A DNA stretch of 64,000 bases from Pacificitalea manganoxidans (GCF_002504165.1 NZ_CP021404.1:1612001-1676000), one strand, 5' to 3'; positions 1 through 10,358 are shown, numbered from the stretch's first letter. Numbers and translations: made by a program. Notes: generated by a model from the letters alone, not told the origin.

Positions 1-2640
1 CCGCTGCTCAGCACCGGGTTCTACTACAAAACCTTCATGTGGCCGAAATCCTTTTGGGACCGGGTCTATGAGCCGCTGATCCGGGCCTCTGCAGGGCTGG
101 GGCGGGCACCGACGCAGGCCGATCCCGACAAATACGCCTCCCGGTTTCATCATTGCGATCTGCTGGTCGTCGGCGCCGGACCTGCCGGGCTGATGGCGGC
201 GCGCGCGGCGGCGCGGGCGGGGCTGGAGGTGACGCTGGTGGACGAAAGCGCGGAGCCGGGCGGGGCGCTTCTGTCCGAGCCGCATCTGCGCATCGACGGG
301 GCGCCCGCATGGGACTGGCTGGCCGCGACGCTTGCGGAGTTGCGCGACTTGGGCGTGCAGATCATGTGCCGCACCACCGCGATCGGGTATTACCATCAGA
401 ACATGATCGGGCTGTGCCAACGGTTGAGCGATCATCTGGAACCTGCTCCGGCTGATCTGCCACGCGAACGTTTGTGGCGGGTCCGGGCGGCACAGGTGGT
501 GCTGGCGCAGGGCGCACTGGAACAGCCGCTGGTGTTCGACGGAAACGACCGGCCCGGCATCCTGCTGGCAGGCGCGGCGCAGGTCTATCTGAACCGCTAC
601 GGCGTGCTGCCGGGGCGGCGGGCCGCAGTGGTGACCAGCCATGACAGCGCGTGGCATGCGGCCTTCGATCTGGCGGACGCGGGCGTCGTCATTGGCGCAA
701 TCGCTGACACCCGCAGCACCCCGCCCCAAGACCTTATGGCCGAGGCGCTGGCTCGCGGGATGCAGGTGCTTGCCGGCTACGTTCCTGTGTCCAGCCGCGG
801 ACGGCGGCGCGTGACCGGGATGCGATTTGCGTCGTGGGATGGCATAGATCTGACCGGCGACGCGCAGGACGTGGAATGCGATTGCGTTTTGATGTCAGGG
901 GGTTGGACGCCGTCGTTACACCTGTTTTCACACACCCGGAATACCCTGCGCTGGGATGAGGCCACCGCGACCTATCTGCCCGACACGACGCTGGAGGCCG
1001 CGCAGGTGGCCGGTGCGGGCCGTGGCATCTGGGGCACAGCGGCGGCGCTGGAGGACGGTGCCCAGGCCGGGCTGCGCGCGGCGCAGGCGCTGGGGCACGA
1101 GGGGTCCGCCGAGGCTGTGATCGTGACCGGCGACAGGACAGGAGGCGGCGCGCCACTCAGGGATCTGCCCGGGGCGGCGCGGGGCCGTGCCTTTGTCGAT
1201 TTCCAGAACGATGTCACTGCCAAGGATCTGCGCCAAGCGGTCAGCGAAGGTATGCGCTCGATCGAGCATGTGAAGCGCTACACCACCAACGGCATGGCGA
1301 CAGACCAAGGAAAAATGTCCAATATCAACGGGCTGCGGATCGCTTCTGATGCATTGGGTAAGGCCGCGCCGCAGGTTGGGCTGACCACGTTCCGCCCGCC
1401 TTACACGCCCACCACATTCGGGGCGTTTACCGGCTACCGGCGCGGTCCGTTGTTTCAGGCCACCCGGAAAACCCCGATTGATCCGTGGGCCTGCGCGCAG
1501 GGCGCGGTGTTCGAGCCGGTCGCGCAGTGGCGGCGCGCGCGCTATTTCCCGCAGGGGGGCGAAGACATGCACGCCGCTGTTGCCCGCGAATGTCGCACCA
1601 CCCGCGCCGGTGCGGGCATGTTCGATGCCTCCACGCTGGGCAAGATCGAGGTGGTCGGCCCGGACGCGCTGACCTTCCTCGACCGGCTTTACACCAACCC
1701 GCTGACCAAACTTGGCGTCGGGCGCTGCCGCTACGCGCTGATGCTGGGGGAGGATGGGTACATCCGTGACGATGGCATCATCGCCCGCATCGACGAGGAT
1801 CGCTGTCATGTCACCACCACCACCGGCGGGGCCGCGCGGGTTCTGGCGATGATGGAGGATTACCTACAGACGGAATGGCCTGATCTACGGGTCTGGCTGA
1901 CCTCCGTCACCGAGGAATGGGCCACCATCGCCATCAACGGGCCTGCCGCGCGGGGGCTGATCGCGCCCTTCGTCGAGGGGCTGGACATCGCCCCCGAGGC
2001 ATTTGCGCATATGGCCGTCGGCACTTGCCGGTTTGACGGGGTGCGCTGTCGGCTGATGCGCGTCAGTTTTACCGGGGAGCCGGGGTTCGAAATCAACATT
2101 CCCGCCCGCCACGCGCAACAGGTATGGGAGGCGCTTCACCTTGCTGGGGCTAACGCGGACGCGCCATTTTGCGTTTACGGAACCGAGACGATGCATGTGC
2201 TGCGGGCCGAGAAGGGCTATATTATCGTCGGTCAGGATACCGATGGCACGGTCACGCCGCAGGATGCCGGGCTCGGATGGGCCGTGGGGGGGAACAAGGA
2301 CGATTTCGTCGGGAAACGGTCGCTTTCGCGGGAGGATATGGCAAGCGCGGGACGCAAGCACCTTGTGGGGCTCGACCTGCTCGATGGCGGTCCGGCCCTA
2401 GAGGAAGGCGCGCAGATCGTGCTCGACCCCGATCAGCCGATCCCGATGAAGATGGAGGGGCATGTGACCTCTGCCTATGACAGCGCCACCGTCGGGCGGC
2501 CCATCGCGCTGGCGCTGCTGGCCAATGGACGGCACATGATGGGGCGGGAGGTATATCTGCCCATGCCCGATGGGGTCCGCCGCGCGCGGGTCACCGGCAC
2601 CGTCTGGATCGATCCCGACAACGAAAGGCTGAACACATGA
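1..2640 (+). CDS. soxA: Sarcosine oxidase alpha subunit, 5' end missing
   Basis: Large subunit of the heterotetrameric sarcosine oxidase, which oxidatively demethylates sarcosine to glycine and, with tetrahydrofolate, makes 5,10-methylene-THF and peroxide. The reading frame is open from base 1, so the gene starts upstream; 879 residues are present against about 1000 for the family. The missing part should be the N-terminal ferredoxin-like segment. Visible are an FAD/NAD-binding GAGPAGLMAARAA motif (about 170-215), the family block DFQNDVTAKDL followed by HVKRYTTNGMATDQGK (about 1200-1310), and a C-terminal aminomethyltransferase (GcvT-like) half that binds folate. The stop overlaps the soxG start (ATGA), so the two are translationally coupled. 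soxB and soxD are expected just left of the window. Confidence 0.95.
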   Translation, partial: PLLSTGFYYKTFMWPKSFWDRVYEPLIRASAGLGRAPTQADPDKYASRFHHCDLLVVGAGPAGLMAARAAARAGLEVTLVDESAEPGGALLSEPHLRIDGAPAWDWLAATLAELRDLGVQIMCRTTAIGYYHQNMIGLCQRLSDHLEPAPADLPRERLWRVRAAQVVLAQGALEQPLVFDGNDRPGILLAGAAQVYLNRYGVLPGRRAAVVTSHDSAWHAAFDLADAGVVIGAIADTRSTPPQDLMAEALARGMQVLAGYVPVSSRGRRRVTGMRFASWDGIDLTGDAQDVECDCVLMSGGWTPSLHLFSHTRNTLRWDEATATYLPDTTLEAAQVAGAGRGIWGTAAALEDGAQAGLRAAQALGHEGSAEAVIVTGDRTGGGAPLRDLPGAARGRAFVDFQNDVTAKDLRQAVSEGMRSIEHVKRYTTNGMATDQGKMSNINGLRIASDALGKAAPQVGLTTFRPPYTPTTFGAFTGYRRGPLFQATRKTPIDPWACAQGAVFEPVAQWRRARYFPQGGEDMHAAVARECRTTRAGAGMFDASTLGKIEVVGPDALTFLDRLYTNPLTKLGVGRCRYALMLGEDGYIRDDGIIARIDEDRCHVTTTTGGAARVLAMMEDYLQTEWPDLRVWLTSVTEEWATIAINGPAARGLIAPFVEGLDIAPEAFAHMAVGTCRFDGVRCRLMRVSFTGEPGFEINIPARHAQQVWEALHLAGANADAPFCVYGTETMHVLRAEKGYIIVGQDTDGTVTPQDAGLGWAVGGNKDDFVGKRSLSREDMASAGRKHLVGLDLLDGGPALEEGAQIVLDPDQPIPMKMEGHVTSAYDSATVGRPIALALLANGRHMMGREVYLPMPDGVRRARVTGTVWIDPDNERLNT

Positions 2641-3179
2641 GCACCGCGCAGACAGGCGGGCCGGCAAGCCCTGAGAGCGATACGCTGAACGTTTCCGTGC
2701 GCGACTGCACCCCGCGCTGGTCGCTGCGCGTCGCGCCTGCGGACGCCGCCGCGATGGGCGCGGCGCTGGGGGTGGAATTGCCGCTGCGGATCGGAGCTGT
2801 CGGATCAAAGGGGCCGCGCAGTGCGCTGTGCCTTGGGCCGGATGACTGGCTTCTGATCGCGCCAGAGTTGCCGGACCTGTCTGTTGCGCCCCTGCACGCG
2901 CTGACCCGGATTGCGGATCGCGAGCAGACGGTCACGGTGACCGGCCCCGGCGCGACGGCGTTGATCGCCATCGGCTGCCCCCGCGATATGCGCCGCATCG
3001 CGCCCGGCACCGGGTGCCGCACGGTGTTCGACGAGGCGCAGGTGATCCTGTGGCGTGATGGGCCGGAGGCATTCCGGCTTGATGTCTGGCGCTCTTTCCT
3101 GCCGCATGTCGTGGCCTTGCTGGAAACGGGCATGCGGGAATTGCGGGCCGAAGCGGCGCTTGCCGGAGGGGATACCTGA
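2637..3179 (+). CDS. soxG: Sarcosine oxidase gamma subunit
   Basis: A 180-residue small subunit of heterotetrameric sarcosine oxidase. It is a degenerate GcvT-like fold that helps form the complex rather than carrying the flavin. The start overlaps the soxA stop by four bases. Characteristic stretches are LCLGPDDWLLIAPE in the middle and the C-terminal FRLDVWRSFLPHVVALLE, the latter close to what SoxG proteins usually show. It is followed after 12 bases by sdaA, so the whole sarcosine-to-serine route probably lies on one transcript. Confidence 0.9.
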   Translation: MSTAQTGGPASPESDTLNVSVRDCTPRWSLRVAPADAAAMGAALGVELPLRIGAVGSKGPRSALCLGPDDWLLIAPELPDLSVAPLHALTRIADREQTVTVTGPGATALIAIGCPRDMRRIAPGTGCRTVFDEAQVILWRDGPEAFRLDVWRSFLPHVVALLETGMRELRAEAALAGGDT

Positions 3180-3191
3180 AAAGGGGCCACG

Positions 3192-4604
3192 ATGTTTATT
3201 TCGGTGTTCGATATCTTCAAACACGGCATTGGCCCGTCGTCCTCGCACACGATGGGGCCGATGGTTGCCGCCGCGCGGTTTCTGGACGCGCTGCGCGGCG
3301 GGGCAGAGAGGATCCCCGGCGCGGACCGGCTCAGCGCCGTGGAAGTGACGCTGCACGGCTCGCTTGCCTTCACCGGAAAGGGCCATGCCACGGATCGCGC
3401 GGTTGTTCTGGGCCTCATGGGGCAACGGCCCGAAGATATGGACCCCGACGCCGCAGAGGCGATTTTGGCGCAGGTGGCTCAGAATCGGCGCCTGACCCCC
3501 GATGGCCTGCCGCCGCTGCGGTTCGATCCCGCGCGCGATCTGGTGTTCGACTATGGTCCGCCGCTACCGCTGCATGCCAATGGGCTGGTGTTTCGCGCCC
3601 GTGACCAGCGCGGCAATCCGTATCTGACGGAGACGTATTATTCGGTCGGGGGCGGGTTCGTCCTGACGGCGCAGGAATTGGAGGCCGAACGGGCAGGGGC
3701 CGATGCGCCGCTCACCGCGCGCAAATCCGAGGCCGGTCATCCCCATCCGTTCGGCAGCGCCGCCGAAATGTTGCGCATGGCACGCAGGTCGGGCCTGAGC
3801 ATCGCCGCCATGAAGCGCGAGAATGAGGTCGCCGCCGGTCACGCGGATCTGGATGCCGGGCTGGACGGGATCGCGGCGGCGATGCACGCCTGTATTGATC
3901 GCGGACTTGCGCAGGAGGGTGAATTGCCCGGCGGCCTGCGGGTGCGCCGCCGCGCCCACGCACTGCATGAAGCGCTGGAGCGGGAGCGACATTCCAACCG
4001 CCAAACGCCGCATGTCGCCAATGAATGGATGAGCCTCTATGCCATTGCGGTGAATGAGGAAAACGCGGCCGGCGGGCGCGTTGTCACGGCCCCGACCAAC
4101 GGCGCGGCGGGCACGGTTCCGGCTGTTTTGCGCTACTGGCGCGATCATATGCATGACGTCACCGATGCGGGCGCGCGGGATTTTCTGCTGACCGCCGCCG
4201 CGATTGGCGGGATCATCAAAACGAATGCGTCGATCTCCGGGGCTGAGGTGGGCTGTCAGGGCGAGGTGGGAAGCGCCAGCGCCATGGCCGCCGCCGGGCT
4301 GTGTGCGGTGTTGGGCGGCACGCCGGAGCAGGTGGAGAACGCGGCTGAAATCGCACTGGAACACCATCTGGGCATGACCTGCGATCCCGCGGCGGGGCTG
4401 GTGCAGGTGCCGTGCATCGAACGGAACGCGATGGGGGCGATTAAGGCCGTGTCCGCCGCGGCGCTGGCCCTGCGCGGTGATGGCGCCCATATCATGCCGC
4501 TCGATAACTGCATTCAGGTGATGTTGGAAACGGGCCGGGACATGAGCGACAAATACAAGGAAACCTCGACCGGCGGCATTGCGGTGAACCTGCCAGAGTG
4601 CTGA
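3192..4604 (+). CDS. sdaA: L-serine dehydratase, iron-sulfur type
   Basis: Single-chain L-serine ammonia-lyase (470 residues), converting serine to pyruvate and ammonia with a [4Fe-4S] cluster. The N-terminal half carries the beta domain signature [11 protein letters not shown] (residues 14-24). The alpha domain has the three cluster cysteines C355, C397 and C408 within [10 protein letters not shown] and [19 protein letters not shown]. The protein ends in PEC with a terminal Cys470; in studied homologues the C-terminal cysteine reaches into the active site. An AAAGGGG ribosome site precedes the ATG. Its position behind soxG suggests it disposes of serine formed from sarcosine-derived glycine and methylene-THF. 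Confidence 0.95.
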   Translation: MFISVFDIFKHGIGPSSSHTMGPMVAAARFLDALRGGAERIPGADRLSAVEVTLHGSLAFTGKGHATDRAVVLGLMGQRPEDMDPDAAEAILAQVAQNRRLTPDGLPPLRFDPARDLVFDYGPPLPLHANGLVFRARDQRGNPYLTETYYSVGGGFVLTAQELEAERAGADAPLTARKSEAGHPHPFGSAAEMLRMARRSGLSIAAMKRENEVAAGHADLDAGLDGIAAAMHACIDRGLAQEGELPGGLRVRRRAHALHEALERERHSNRQTPHVANEWMSLYAIAVNEENAAGGRVVTAPTNGAAGTVPAVLRYWRDHMHDVTDAGARDFLLTAAAIGGIIKTNASISGAEVGCQGEVGSASAMAAAGLCAVLGGTPEQVENAAEIALEHHLGMTCDPAAGLVQVPCIERNAMGAIKAVSAAALALRGDGAHIMPLDNCIQVMLETGRDMSDKYKETSTGGIAVNLPEC

Positions 4605-4784
4605 GTTACGGCTGCCTGCCGGGCCAATCGCCTGTCGCATAGCTTCGTTCCAATCCTGTTGCTGCGCTACGCGCCCTACCAGCCAACCGCCGACGCATGA
4701 TGTAGTGCGCGCGCCAACTCCCCCTTGATGCGCGGCGCCAATACGACGATTGTGCGCCGACGTTTGATACCCGGGAGGAAGATC

Positions 4785-5738
4785 ATGAAATTCACCGCAG
4801 TTGCGAGCCTCGCCGCCATGGGCCTTCTGGCCGCCGCGCCGCTCACCGCGCAGGAGCGCGTCACCTATAAATCCGCCAAAACCGGCTCGTCCTACTACCA
4901 GATGGGCGTCGAACTGGCCGAGGCGATGAAGACCGGGACCGATGGCGCGATCAGCGTCACGGTCGAGGAAAGCCAAGGTTCGGTGCAAAACGTGATGGAG
5001 GTCCGCGCGCGCGGGGGCGACTATGTCTTCACCACGCCGCCTGCTCTGGTCGGGGCCGCCCAAGGGGCCAAGGGCCCGTTCGAGGGCAAGGGCGCGCCCG
5101 CCTTTGACGAGATCCGCGCGCTGTTCCCGATCCCGTCGCTGACCATGCATTTCGTCGTGGCCGAAAAGGCCGGCGCACAGGGTCTGGAGGATCTGGCAGG
5201 CAAATCGGTGCTGCTGGGCTCGGGCTCTTTCGGCGCGACCGAGGGCGAGAAATATCTGGAGCTTTTCGGGCTGACCGACAGTGTCGAGATCGCGGATAGC
5301 GAGCTGTCCAACGCCGTGGCTGCGCTGAAAAACGGGCAGATCGACGCGTTCGTCACCGCAGGCTCCTACCCGGCGCCGAACGTGATCGAGGCCGCCGCCT
5401 CCACCCCCGTGACCATCCTGTCGATGACTGATGAACAGGTGGCGGAAACCGGGCGCACCCGGCTTGTGATCCCGGCGGGCACCTATGCCGGTCAGGACAG
5501 CGATGTGGTGACCACCTCGCTGCCGGTCGTGGCCTATGCGACCACCAAGATGAGCGACGACACCGCCTACACCATGACCAAGACGTTCTGGGAGGAGCGC
5601 GAGGCGCTGGCCGACAGTGCGAAATGGTGGGCCGCTGTCACGCCGGATCTGCTGGAAAACATCACCACGCAGATCCATCCCGGCGCGCTGCGCTATTACG
5701 AAGAGATCGGCGCACCGATCACCGACGCGCAGCGCTGA
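4785..5738 (+). CDS. TAXI-family TRAP transporter substrate-binding protein
   Basis: A 317-residue periplasmic binding protein. The start at 4785 is chosen because GGGAGGAA lies just upstream and the protein then begins with a clean signal peptide, with cleavage after LTAQ or nearby (residues 1-23). The mature part opens with VTYKSAKTGSSYYQMG, typical of TAXI receptors, and later has LLGSGSFGATEGEKYLELFGL. The fused permease follows 94 bases downstream. The ligand cannot be read from the sequence; proximity to sarcosine and serine genes hints at an amino- or organic-acid substrate only weakly. Confidence 0.9.
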   Translation: MKFTAVASLAAMGLLAAAPLTAQERVTYKSAKTGSSYYQMGVELAEAMKTGTDGAISVTVEESQGSVQNVMEVRARGGDYVFTTPPALVGAAQGAKGPFEGKGAPAFDEIRALFPIPSLTMHFVVAEKAGAQGLEDLAGKSVLLGSGSFGATEGEKYLELFGLTDSVEIADSELSNAVAALKNGQIDAFVTAGSYPAPNVIEAAASTPVTILSMTDEQVAETGRTRLVIPAGTYAGQDSDVVTTSLPVVAYATTKMSDDTAYTMTKTFWEEREALADSAKWWAAVTPDLLENITTQIHPGALRYYEEIGAPITDAQR

Positions 5739-5770
5739 TCGCCGCCTGATCTGCTGATACCTTAACCACC

Positions 5771-5815
5771 GCCCGCGCTTCTGACCCGTCACAGGGTCAC
5801 GGCGCGGGCGCTTTC
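5771..5815 (+). terminator. Hairpin between TRAP receptor and permease genes
   Basis: GCCCGCGC (5771-5778) pairs with GCGCGGGC (5802-5809), and a smaller internal hairpin, GACCC...GGGTC, lies between. The following tract CTTTC is weakly T-rich. The position suggests partial termination or mRNA protection that would give more binding protein than permease. Confidence 0.5.
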
Positions 5816-5832
5816 ATACCGGCTGTTTCCCC

Positions 5833-7683
5833 ATGTCCCGTTCCGCCTCATCCGCCCCTGCCACCGCCGACATGCCCGCCCCGGCGCAGGCCACCCCCCT
5901 GAACGGGCCTCTGCGGTTGCGGCCGCTCTGGATCGCGCTTGGTGGCTTGAGCGTCGCGGCGCATCTGGGACTGATCTTTTACGGGCTGGTGCCGAACCTC
6001 GTGGCGCGTCCCTTGCATATGGCGTTGGTGCTGCCGTGGGTTTTCGTGCTGCCGGCAACCACACGGCGCGGGATTTGGTTGGGCGTGGCCATTGCCGCGG
6101 CGGGCATCGCCGCCTGCCTGTGGGTGGTGCTGAACCACGCGGCATTGCGCAATCAATACGGCTATCTCGAAAGCGGCGCGCAGGTGGCGCTGTCGGTGTT
6201 CCTGCTGGGGCTGGCGATGGAGGGTGCCCGGCGGATGATCGGCTGGCCGCTGCCGACCGTCGCGGCGCTGGTTCTGGCCTATGGTCTGCTGGGACAACAC
6301 CTGCCCGGTCAATTCGGTCACGCCGGGGTGCCGCTGCGCAGCTTTCTGGGCACGCTGGTCATCACCGAGGGCGGTTTGTGGGGCAGTCTGACCGGTGTGT
6401 CGGTGGGCGTGGTGTCGATCTTCATCATCTTCGGCGCGGTGCTCAACGCGGGCGAGGCGGGGCAGGGCTTCATGAATGTCGCGGCGGCGGCAGCCGGGCG
6501 GCTGCGGGGCGGCGCGGCCAAGGTCTCGGTGCTGTCCTCGGCGCTGTTCGGGTCAATCTCCGGGTCGGCTTCGGCCAATGTCGCCTCCACCGGCGCGGTG
6601 ACGCTGCCCGCCATGACCCGGCTGGGCTATCCCAAGCGGCTGTCGGCGGCGGTCGAGGCCGTGGCCTCTTCGGGCGGGCAGATCATGCCGCCGCTGATGG
6701 GGGCGGGGGCCTTTGTCATGGTCGAACTGACGGGCGTACCCTACACCCAGATCATGCTGGCCGCGCTGCTGCCCGCAATCCTTTATTTCCTTGCCGTCTG
6801 GGTCGGCATCGACGCCTATGCGTCCCGCTATGAGTTGCGCGGCTTCCCCGAGGACGAACGCCCCGCGCGCCGCGATGTGGCGGTCACCTCGGCGTTTTTC
6901 CTCGTGCCGTTTGTCTTGCTGCTGGGCGCGATGTTCTGGCTGGGCTTCACCCCGCAATATGCCGCCGCGCTGGCGATCCTGTCGGGGTTCGGGCTGCTGC
7001 TGTTCGATGGCTCGGGGCTGGCCGTGGGGCGTGCGCCGGGACGGATCGCCGAGGCGTTGATCAGTGCCGGACGCCAGATCGCCATGATCGCCTCCATCAT
7101 CATCTGCGCGTCGATTATTATCGGGGTGCTGGGCATCACCGGGCTGGGGGTCAAACTGACCTCCGCCATCGTCGCCGGGTCTGGCGGGATGCTCTGGCCG
7201 TCGTTGTTTCTGACTGCGCTGGCTTGCCTGCTGCTGGGCATGGAGGTGCCGACGACGGCCGCTTATGTCATCTGCGTTTCCGTCGCGGGGCCTGCGCTGA
7301 TCGAACTGGGGTTGGACCCGTTGCAAGCGCATCTGTTCGTGTTCTGGTTCGCGCTGCTTTCGACCATCACGCCGCCGGTCTGTGGCGCGGTGTTCATCGC
7401 CGCCGGAATGATCGGTGAGAACTGGTTGCGGGTCGCGGGCACGGCAATGGCGCTGGGGATCGGGCTTTACCTCATCCCGCTGGGGATGATCGCCAACCCG
7501 GCGCTGATCGGCGTGGCGGAGACCCCGGCGCTGGCGCTTTACGCCTTCGCGCGAGTTGGACTGGGGCTTGCGGCTCTGTCCTTTGCGCTGATCGGGCGGC
7601 AGCGGGCGCTGATGCGCGTGGCGCTCGGCGCGGGCGGTCTGGTGCTGTTGTTTGGCGCGGCGGTCTGGCCGGTGGGCGGGTAA
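5833..7683 (+). CDS. TRAP transporter fused permease (TAXI type)
   Basis: A 616-residue inner-membrane protein in which the small (about 4 TM) and large (about 12 TM) TRAP permease subunits are fused, as is usual for TAXI systems. It is hydrophobic throughout. The large-subunit region contains the family hallmark SGSASANVASTGAVTLPAM (about 6560-6615) and a second half with MEVPTTAAYVICVSVAGPAL. It uses an ion gradient to import the ligand delivered by the preceding receptor. No good ribosome site is seen before the ATG; coupling to the upstream transcript or a slightly later start is possible. Confidence 0.92.
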   Translation: MSRSASSAPATADMPAPAQATPLNGPLRLRPLWIALGGLSVAAHLGLIFYGLVPNLVARPLHMALVLPWVFVLPATTRRGIWLGVAIAAAGIAACLWVVLNHAALRNQYGYLESGAQVALSVFLLGLAMEGARRMIGWPLPTVAALVLAYGLLGQHLPGQFGHAGVPLRSFLGTLVITEGGLWGSLTGVSVGVVSIFIIFGAVLNAGEAGQGFMNVAAAAAGRLRGGAAKVSVLSSALFGSISGSASANVASTGAVTLPAMTRLGYPKRLSAAVEAVASSGGQIMPPLMGAGAFVMVELTGVPYTQIMLAALLPAILYFLAVWVGIDAYASRYELRGFPEDERPARRDVAVTSAFFLVPFVLLLGAMFWLGFTPQYAAALAILSGFGLLLFDGSGLAVGRAPGRIAEALISAGRQIAMIASIIICASIIIGVLGITGLGVKLTSAIVAGSGGMLWPSLFLTALACLLLGMEVPTTAAYVICVSVAGPALIELGLDPLQAHLFVFWFALLSTITPPVCGAVFIAAGMIGENWLRVAGTAMALGIGLYLIPLGMIANPALIGVAETPALALYAFARVGLGLAALSFALIGRQRALMRVALGAGGLVLLFGAAVWPVGG

Positions 7684-8207
7684 CTGGTTGGCTGGGTTAT
7701 GCGATGCGTAACTCGGTCGGGGCTTTTGAGGTAAATCGCTGGCCACGATTGGGTCGAAGCGTCCGCCCGAGGACGGACGCTTTGCGTTTACGTCTGTCGG
7801 GTGGGGCTTGCTGGGCCGGAGGCGACCAGCCTCAGGCCCGCGCCCTCCCTCCCCCCGGGAGGGCGCCTTGGCGGTGTCAGACTCCGCCACAGCCTTCGTT
7901 CGGGGCTTTGAAATAAATCGCTGATCACTGGCGTTGCAAAGCGCCCACCCAAGGAAGGCGCTTTGTGCCCATACTGATCGGGTGGGGCTTGCTGGGCCCG
8001 AGGCGACCAGCCTCAGGCCCGCGCCCTCCCTCCCGCACGGGAGGGCGCCTTGGCGGTGTCAGTCTCCGCACAATTCTCGTCCGGGGCTTCTAAGATAAAG
8101 CGCAGACCACGAGCGAAGCGAAACCCACCCAAGGGAGGGCGCTTCTCGCCGAGTTGGGTCAGCCAGCGAGACCGGCGGCAGCCAGCCTCACCACGCCTCC
8201 CGGCGCC
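7684..8207. repeat. Tandem array of about 182-bp GC-rich repeat, 2.7 copies
   Basis: This gene-free gap is filled by a tandem repeat. Units begin at the recurring GGGGCTT at 7719, 7902 and 8083 (periods 183 and 181). Units 1 and 2 are near-identical in their second halves (GGGTGGGGCTTGCTGGGCC and the following stretch through GGCGGTGTCAG); unit 3 is diverged and truncated at the oxidoreductase gene. Each of the first two units holds two hairpins: one around AAAGCGCC...AGGCGCTTT in unit 2 (GCGTCCG...CGGACGC in unit 1), and GCGCCCTCCC...GGGAGGGCGC. No coding sequence is convincing. The array lies between the ends of two convergent genes. Confidence 0.85.
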
Positions 8208-9242
8208 TTACAGATCCACCGGCATTCCGGTTTCGGCGGAGCGGGTCACTGCCTCCAGGACGCGCATGTCCTCGTAGCCTTCGCGCAGCGAGGTCAGCGG
8301 GGCCTCCGTGCCCCGCGCGACGCGGGCGAGGTTGCGGATCTGGCTTACATAGGCATCCTCACCATCGGTGGGCAGCACCTCGTGCTGAAGCTTTTCATAC
8401 CAGCTTTTCTCACCGCCATGCCGCCAGAACGACAGATCCGGCAGGCTGACGCCGCCTTCGCTGCCCGCGAACATGGAGGAGATCACGTCATGTTTGGGGA
8501 AGCGGCCCGGATTTTCGCCCGCGTTGATGTCCCAGCACCACGGCCCGACGGCGGCATCCGAGATCGCGACGGTCACCAGCCCGCCCGAGGCAAAGCGCAG
8601 CACGATGGCGGCGGTGTCCTCCACCTCCAGACCCCGGGCCTTGTTCGAGACGACGGCATGGACCTGCGCGACCTCGCCAAAGAAATGGCGCAGCAGATCG
8701 ACCTCGTGGATCAGATTGATGAGGATCGGGCCGCCATTGCCCTTTTCGCCATGCCATGCCACGTCGAAATAGGCGTCGTCCTTGCGGAGAGAGGCGGTGA
8801 CAGTGCCCATCACCAACTGGCCGAACCGCTCCGACGCGATCACAGATTTTGCGGCGCGGATGATCGGGTTATGGCGGCGGTGATGGCCGGTCAGCCCCGG
8901 CACGCCGGTCTTTTCGGATGCGGCGACCAGACGTGCCCCGGCCTCGGCGGTTTCCGCCAGCGGCTTTTCGATCAGGACCGGGATGCCTGCCTCGATTAGT
9001 TGCACGCCGATGGGGACATGGGTGGCGTTCGGTGTGGCGACGACGACCGCGTCGGGCCGGGCGGCGATCAATGCGTCAAGATCGGTGAACAGCGTGCAGT
9101 CATTGGCCTGTGCGATGGCGGCACCGTTCGGCCCCGGCTCGACGATGCCGAACAAGGTCGCCTCGTCACAGGTTTTCGTCGCCTCGATATGGGTTTTGCC
9201 AATGACGCCGGTGCCGACGATCGCGATGCGGGCTGGATTCAT
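8208..9242 (-). CDS. Gfo/Idh/MocA-family NAD(P)-dependent oxidoreductase
   Basis: A 344-residue dehydrogenase of the glucose-fructose oxidoreductase / inositol dehydrogenase family. The start at 9242 is chosen for the GGAGGA ribosome site and because the protein then begins directly with the Rossmann fold ([14 protein letters not shown]). The family motif EKPLAE is present, as is the C-terminal-domain stretch [20 protein letters not shown], with a His-Asp pair of the usual type. The substrate is probably a sugar, inositol or related polyol; the sequence does not say which. It is read against the tandem repeat and divergent from the thioesterase gene. Confidence 0.9.
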   Translation of the reverse strand: MNPARIAIVGTGVIGKTHIEATKTCDEATLFGIVEPGPNGAAIAQANDCTLFTDLDALIAARPDAVVVATPNATHVPIGVQLIEAGIPVLIEKPLAETAEAGARLVAASEKTGVPGLTGHHRRHNPIIRAAKSVIASERFGQLVMGTVTASLRKDDAYFDVAWHGEKGNGGPILINLIHEVDLLRHFFGEVAQVHAVVSNKARGLEVEDTAAIVLRFASGGLVTVAISDAAVGPWCWDINAGENPGRFPKHDVISSMFAGSEGGVSLPDLSFWRHGGEKSWYEKLQHEVLPTDGEDAYVSQIRNLARVARGTEAPLTSLREGYEDMRVLEAVTRSAETGMPVDL

Positions 9243-9436
9243 GTGCACTGTCCTCCGAATGATTTTGCGTCTGCTTACGCCAGTTGACCGGAGGGTTGAA
9301 CTGGATAGATCGACCGGCAAATCTGCGGGGGGCGCCGAGGCACAGGCACTGGCCCTTGCGGCCCAGATCGGGGATAACCCGCCGCGATCCGCGCCTTTGC
9401 CCCCCGCAGGCCCGGAGCCCGCCCGAAGGAGCCCAT

Positions 9437-10291
9437 ATGCCTGATAAGATCGATCCTGACGATTGGCTGCCCCGCCTGACCGAGGTCACAGCGCCCGGTC
9501 CAGACCTGCGCAGCTGGACCTGCCTGCCGTGGGAGGACGTGACCGATAAGGCTTTCGGCGGAGAGCTTATGGCGCAAAGCGCCCGCGCCGCGCTGCGCCT
9601 GCGGCCCGAGGACCGCCGCCTGCTTCATTCCGTTGCGACGCAATTCGCCGCGCCGATCCGGGGCGGGGTCGAGCTGCGGCACGATGTGCGCCTGCTGACC
9701 GATGGCGGGCGCTACCGCCGCGTTTTGGTCGAGGCGCATCAGGAGGAGCGGCTTCTGGCGGCCTCGCTCATGTCCTTTGTGACGCCGCAGGCCGATACGG
9801 GGGACGTCCCGCGCGACGCGCCGCCCCCCGCGCTGGCCGACAGTTTCGATCTGCCGGATGGCGCCTTGGCGCGCACGCTGGAACGCGATGACAGGCTGGA
9901 AAAGCGGATGGGCGCGTATGACCCGGCAGCGGGCGCGTTCGGCTACTGGTTTCGCATCTCGCCCGCGATGAGCGTCGCGCAGGCCAGCGATCCGGCGGAG
10001 CGGGTGATCTGCGCGCTCTATGCCTCCGACCGGACGGTGATGGCAGCAGCGCGGGAGGCGGTGATGGCGGCGCGGGGCGAGACCGATGGCGCCTATTATT
10101 TGGCCACGCTCAATCACGATGTGCATGTGTTCGATCCGCAAGCCGCGCTGGCGGAATGGCTCTATGTCTCGGTCGCGGCGGAACTGGCACGACTGGGGCG
10201 GGTCGTCGTCAACGGGGCGGTGCGTGACGCGACGGGGCGGGTGGTGCTGCGCTACAGGCAGCAGGGCGTGATGTCGCCGCTGAAACGCTGA
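9437..10291 (+). CDS. Acyl-CoA thioesterase, TesB-like double hot-dog
   Basis: A 284-residue protein with two hot-dog repeats. [15 protein letters not shown] and [15 protein letters not shown] in the first half and [14 protein letters not shown]...AEWLYV in the second match acyl-CoA thioesterase II architecture; the Asp of LNHD is at the usual catalytic place. It hydrolyses acyl-CoA to free acid and CoA, presumably in the cytoplasm. The start is fixed by GAAGGAG eight or so bases upstream of the ATG. An upstream in-frame extension is ignored as non-conserved-looking. Confidence 0.8.
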   Translation: MPDKIDPDDWLPRLTEVTAPGPDLRSWTCLPWEDVTDKAFGGELMAQSARAALRLRPEDRRLLHSVATQFAAPIRGGVELRHDVRLLTDGGRYRRVLVEAHQEERLLAASLMSFVTPQADTGDVPRDAPPPALADSFDLPDGALARTLERDDRLEKRMGAYDPAAGAFGYWFRISPAMSVAQASDPAERVICALYASDRTVMAAAREAVMAARGETDGAYYLATLNHDVHVFDPQAALAEWLYVSVAAELARLGRVVVNGAVRDATGRVVLRYRQQGVMSPLKR

Positions 10292-10358
10292 TCCGTGCCG
10301 CTGACCTGTTGCCCCACCCGAGGCTTTGTGCGAAACCTCGACTCGTGGAATTAAACCG

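Noticed and set aside
3564-5792. A 742-codon open frame on the minus strand opposite sdaA and the TAXI gene
   Set aside because: It is antisense to two well-supported genes, has Arg/Gly/His-rich composition typical of GC-rich shadow frames, and matches no family.
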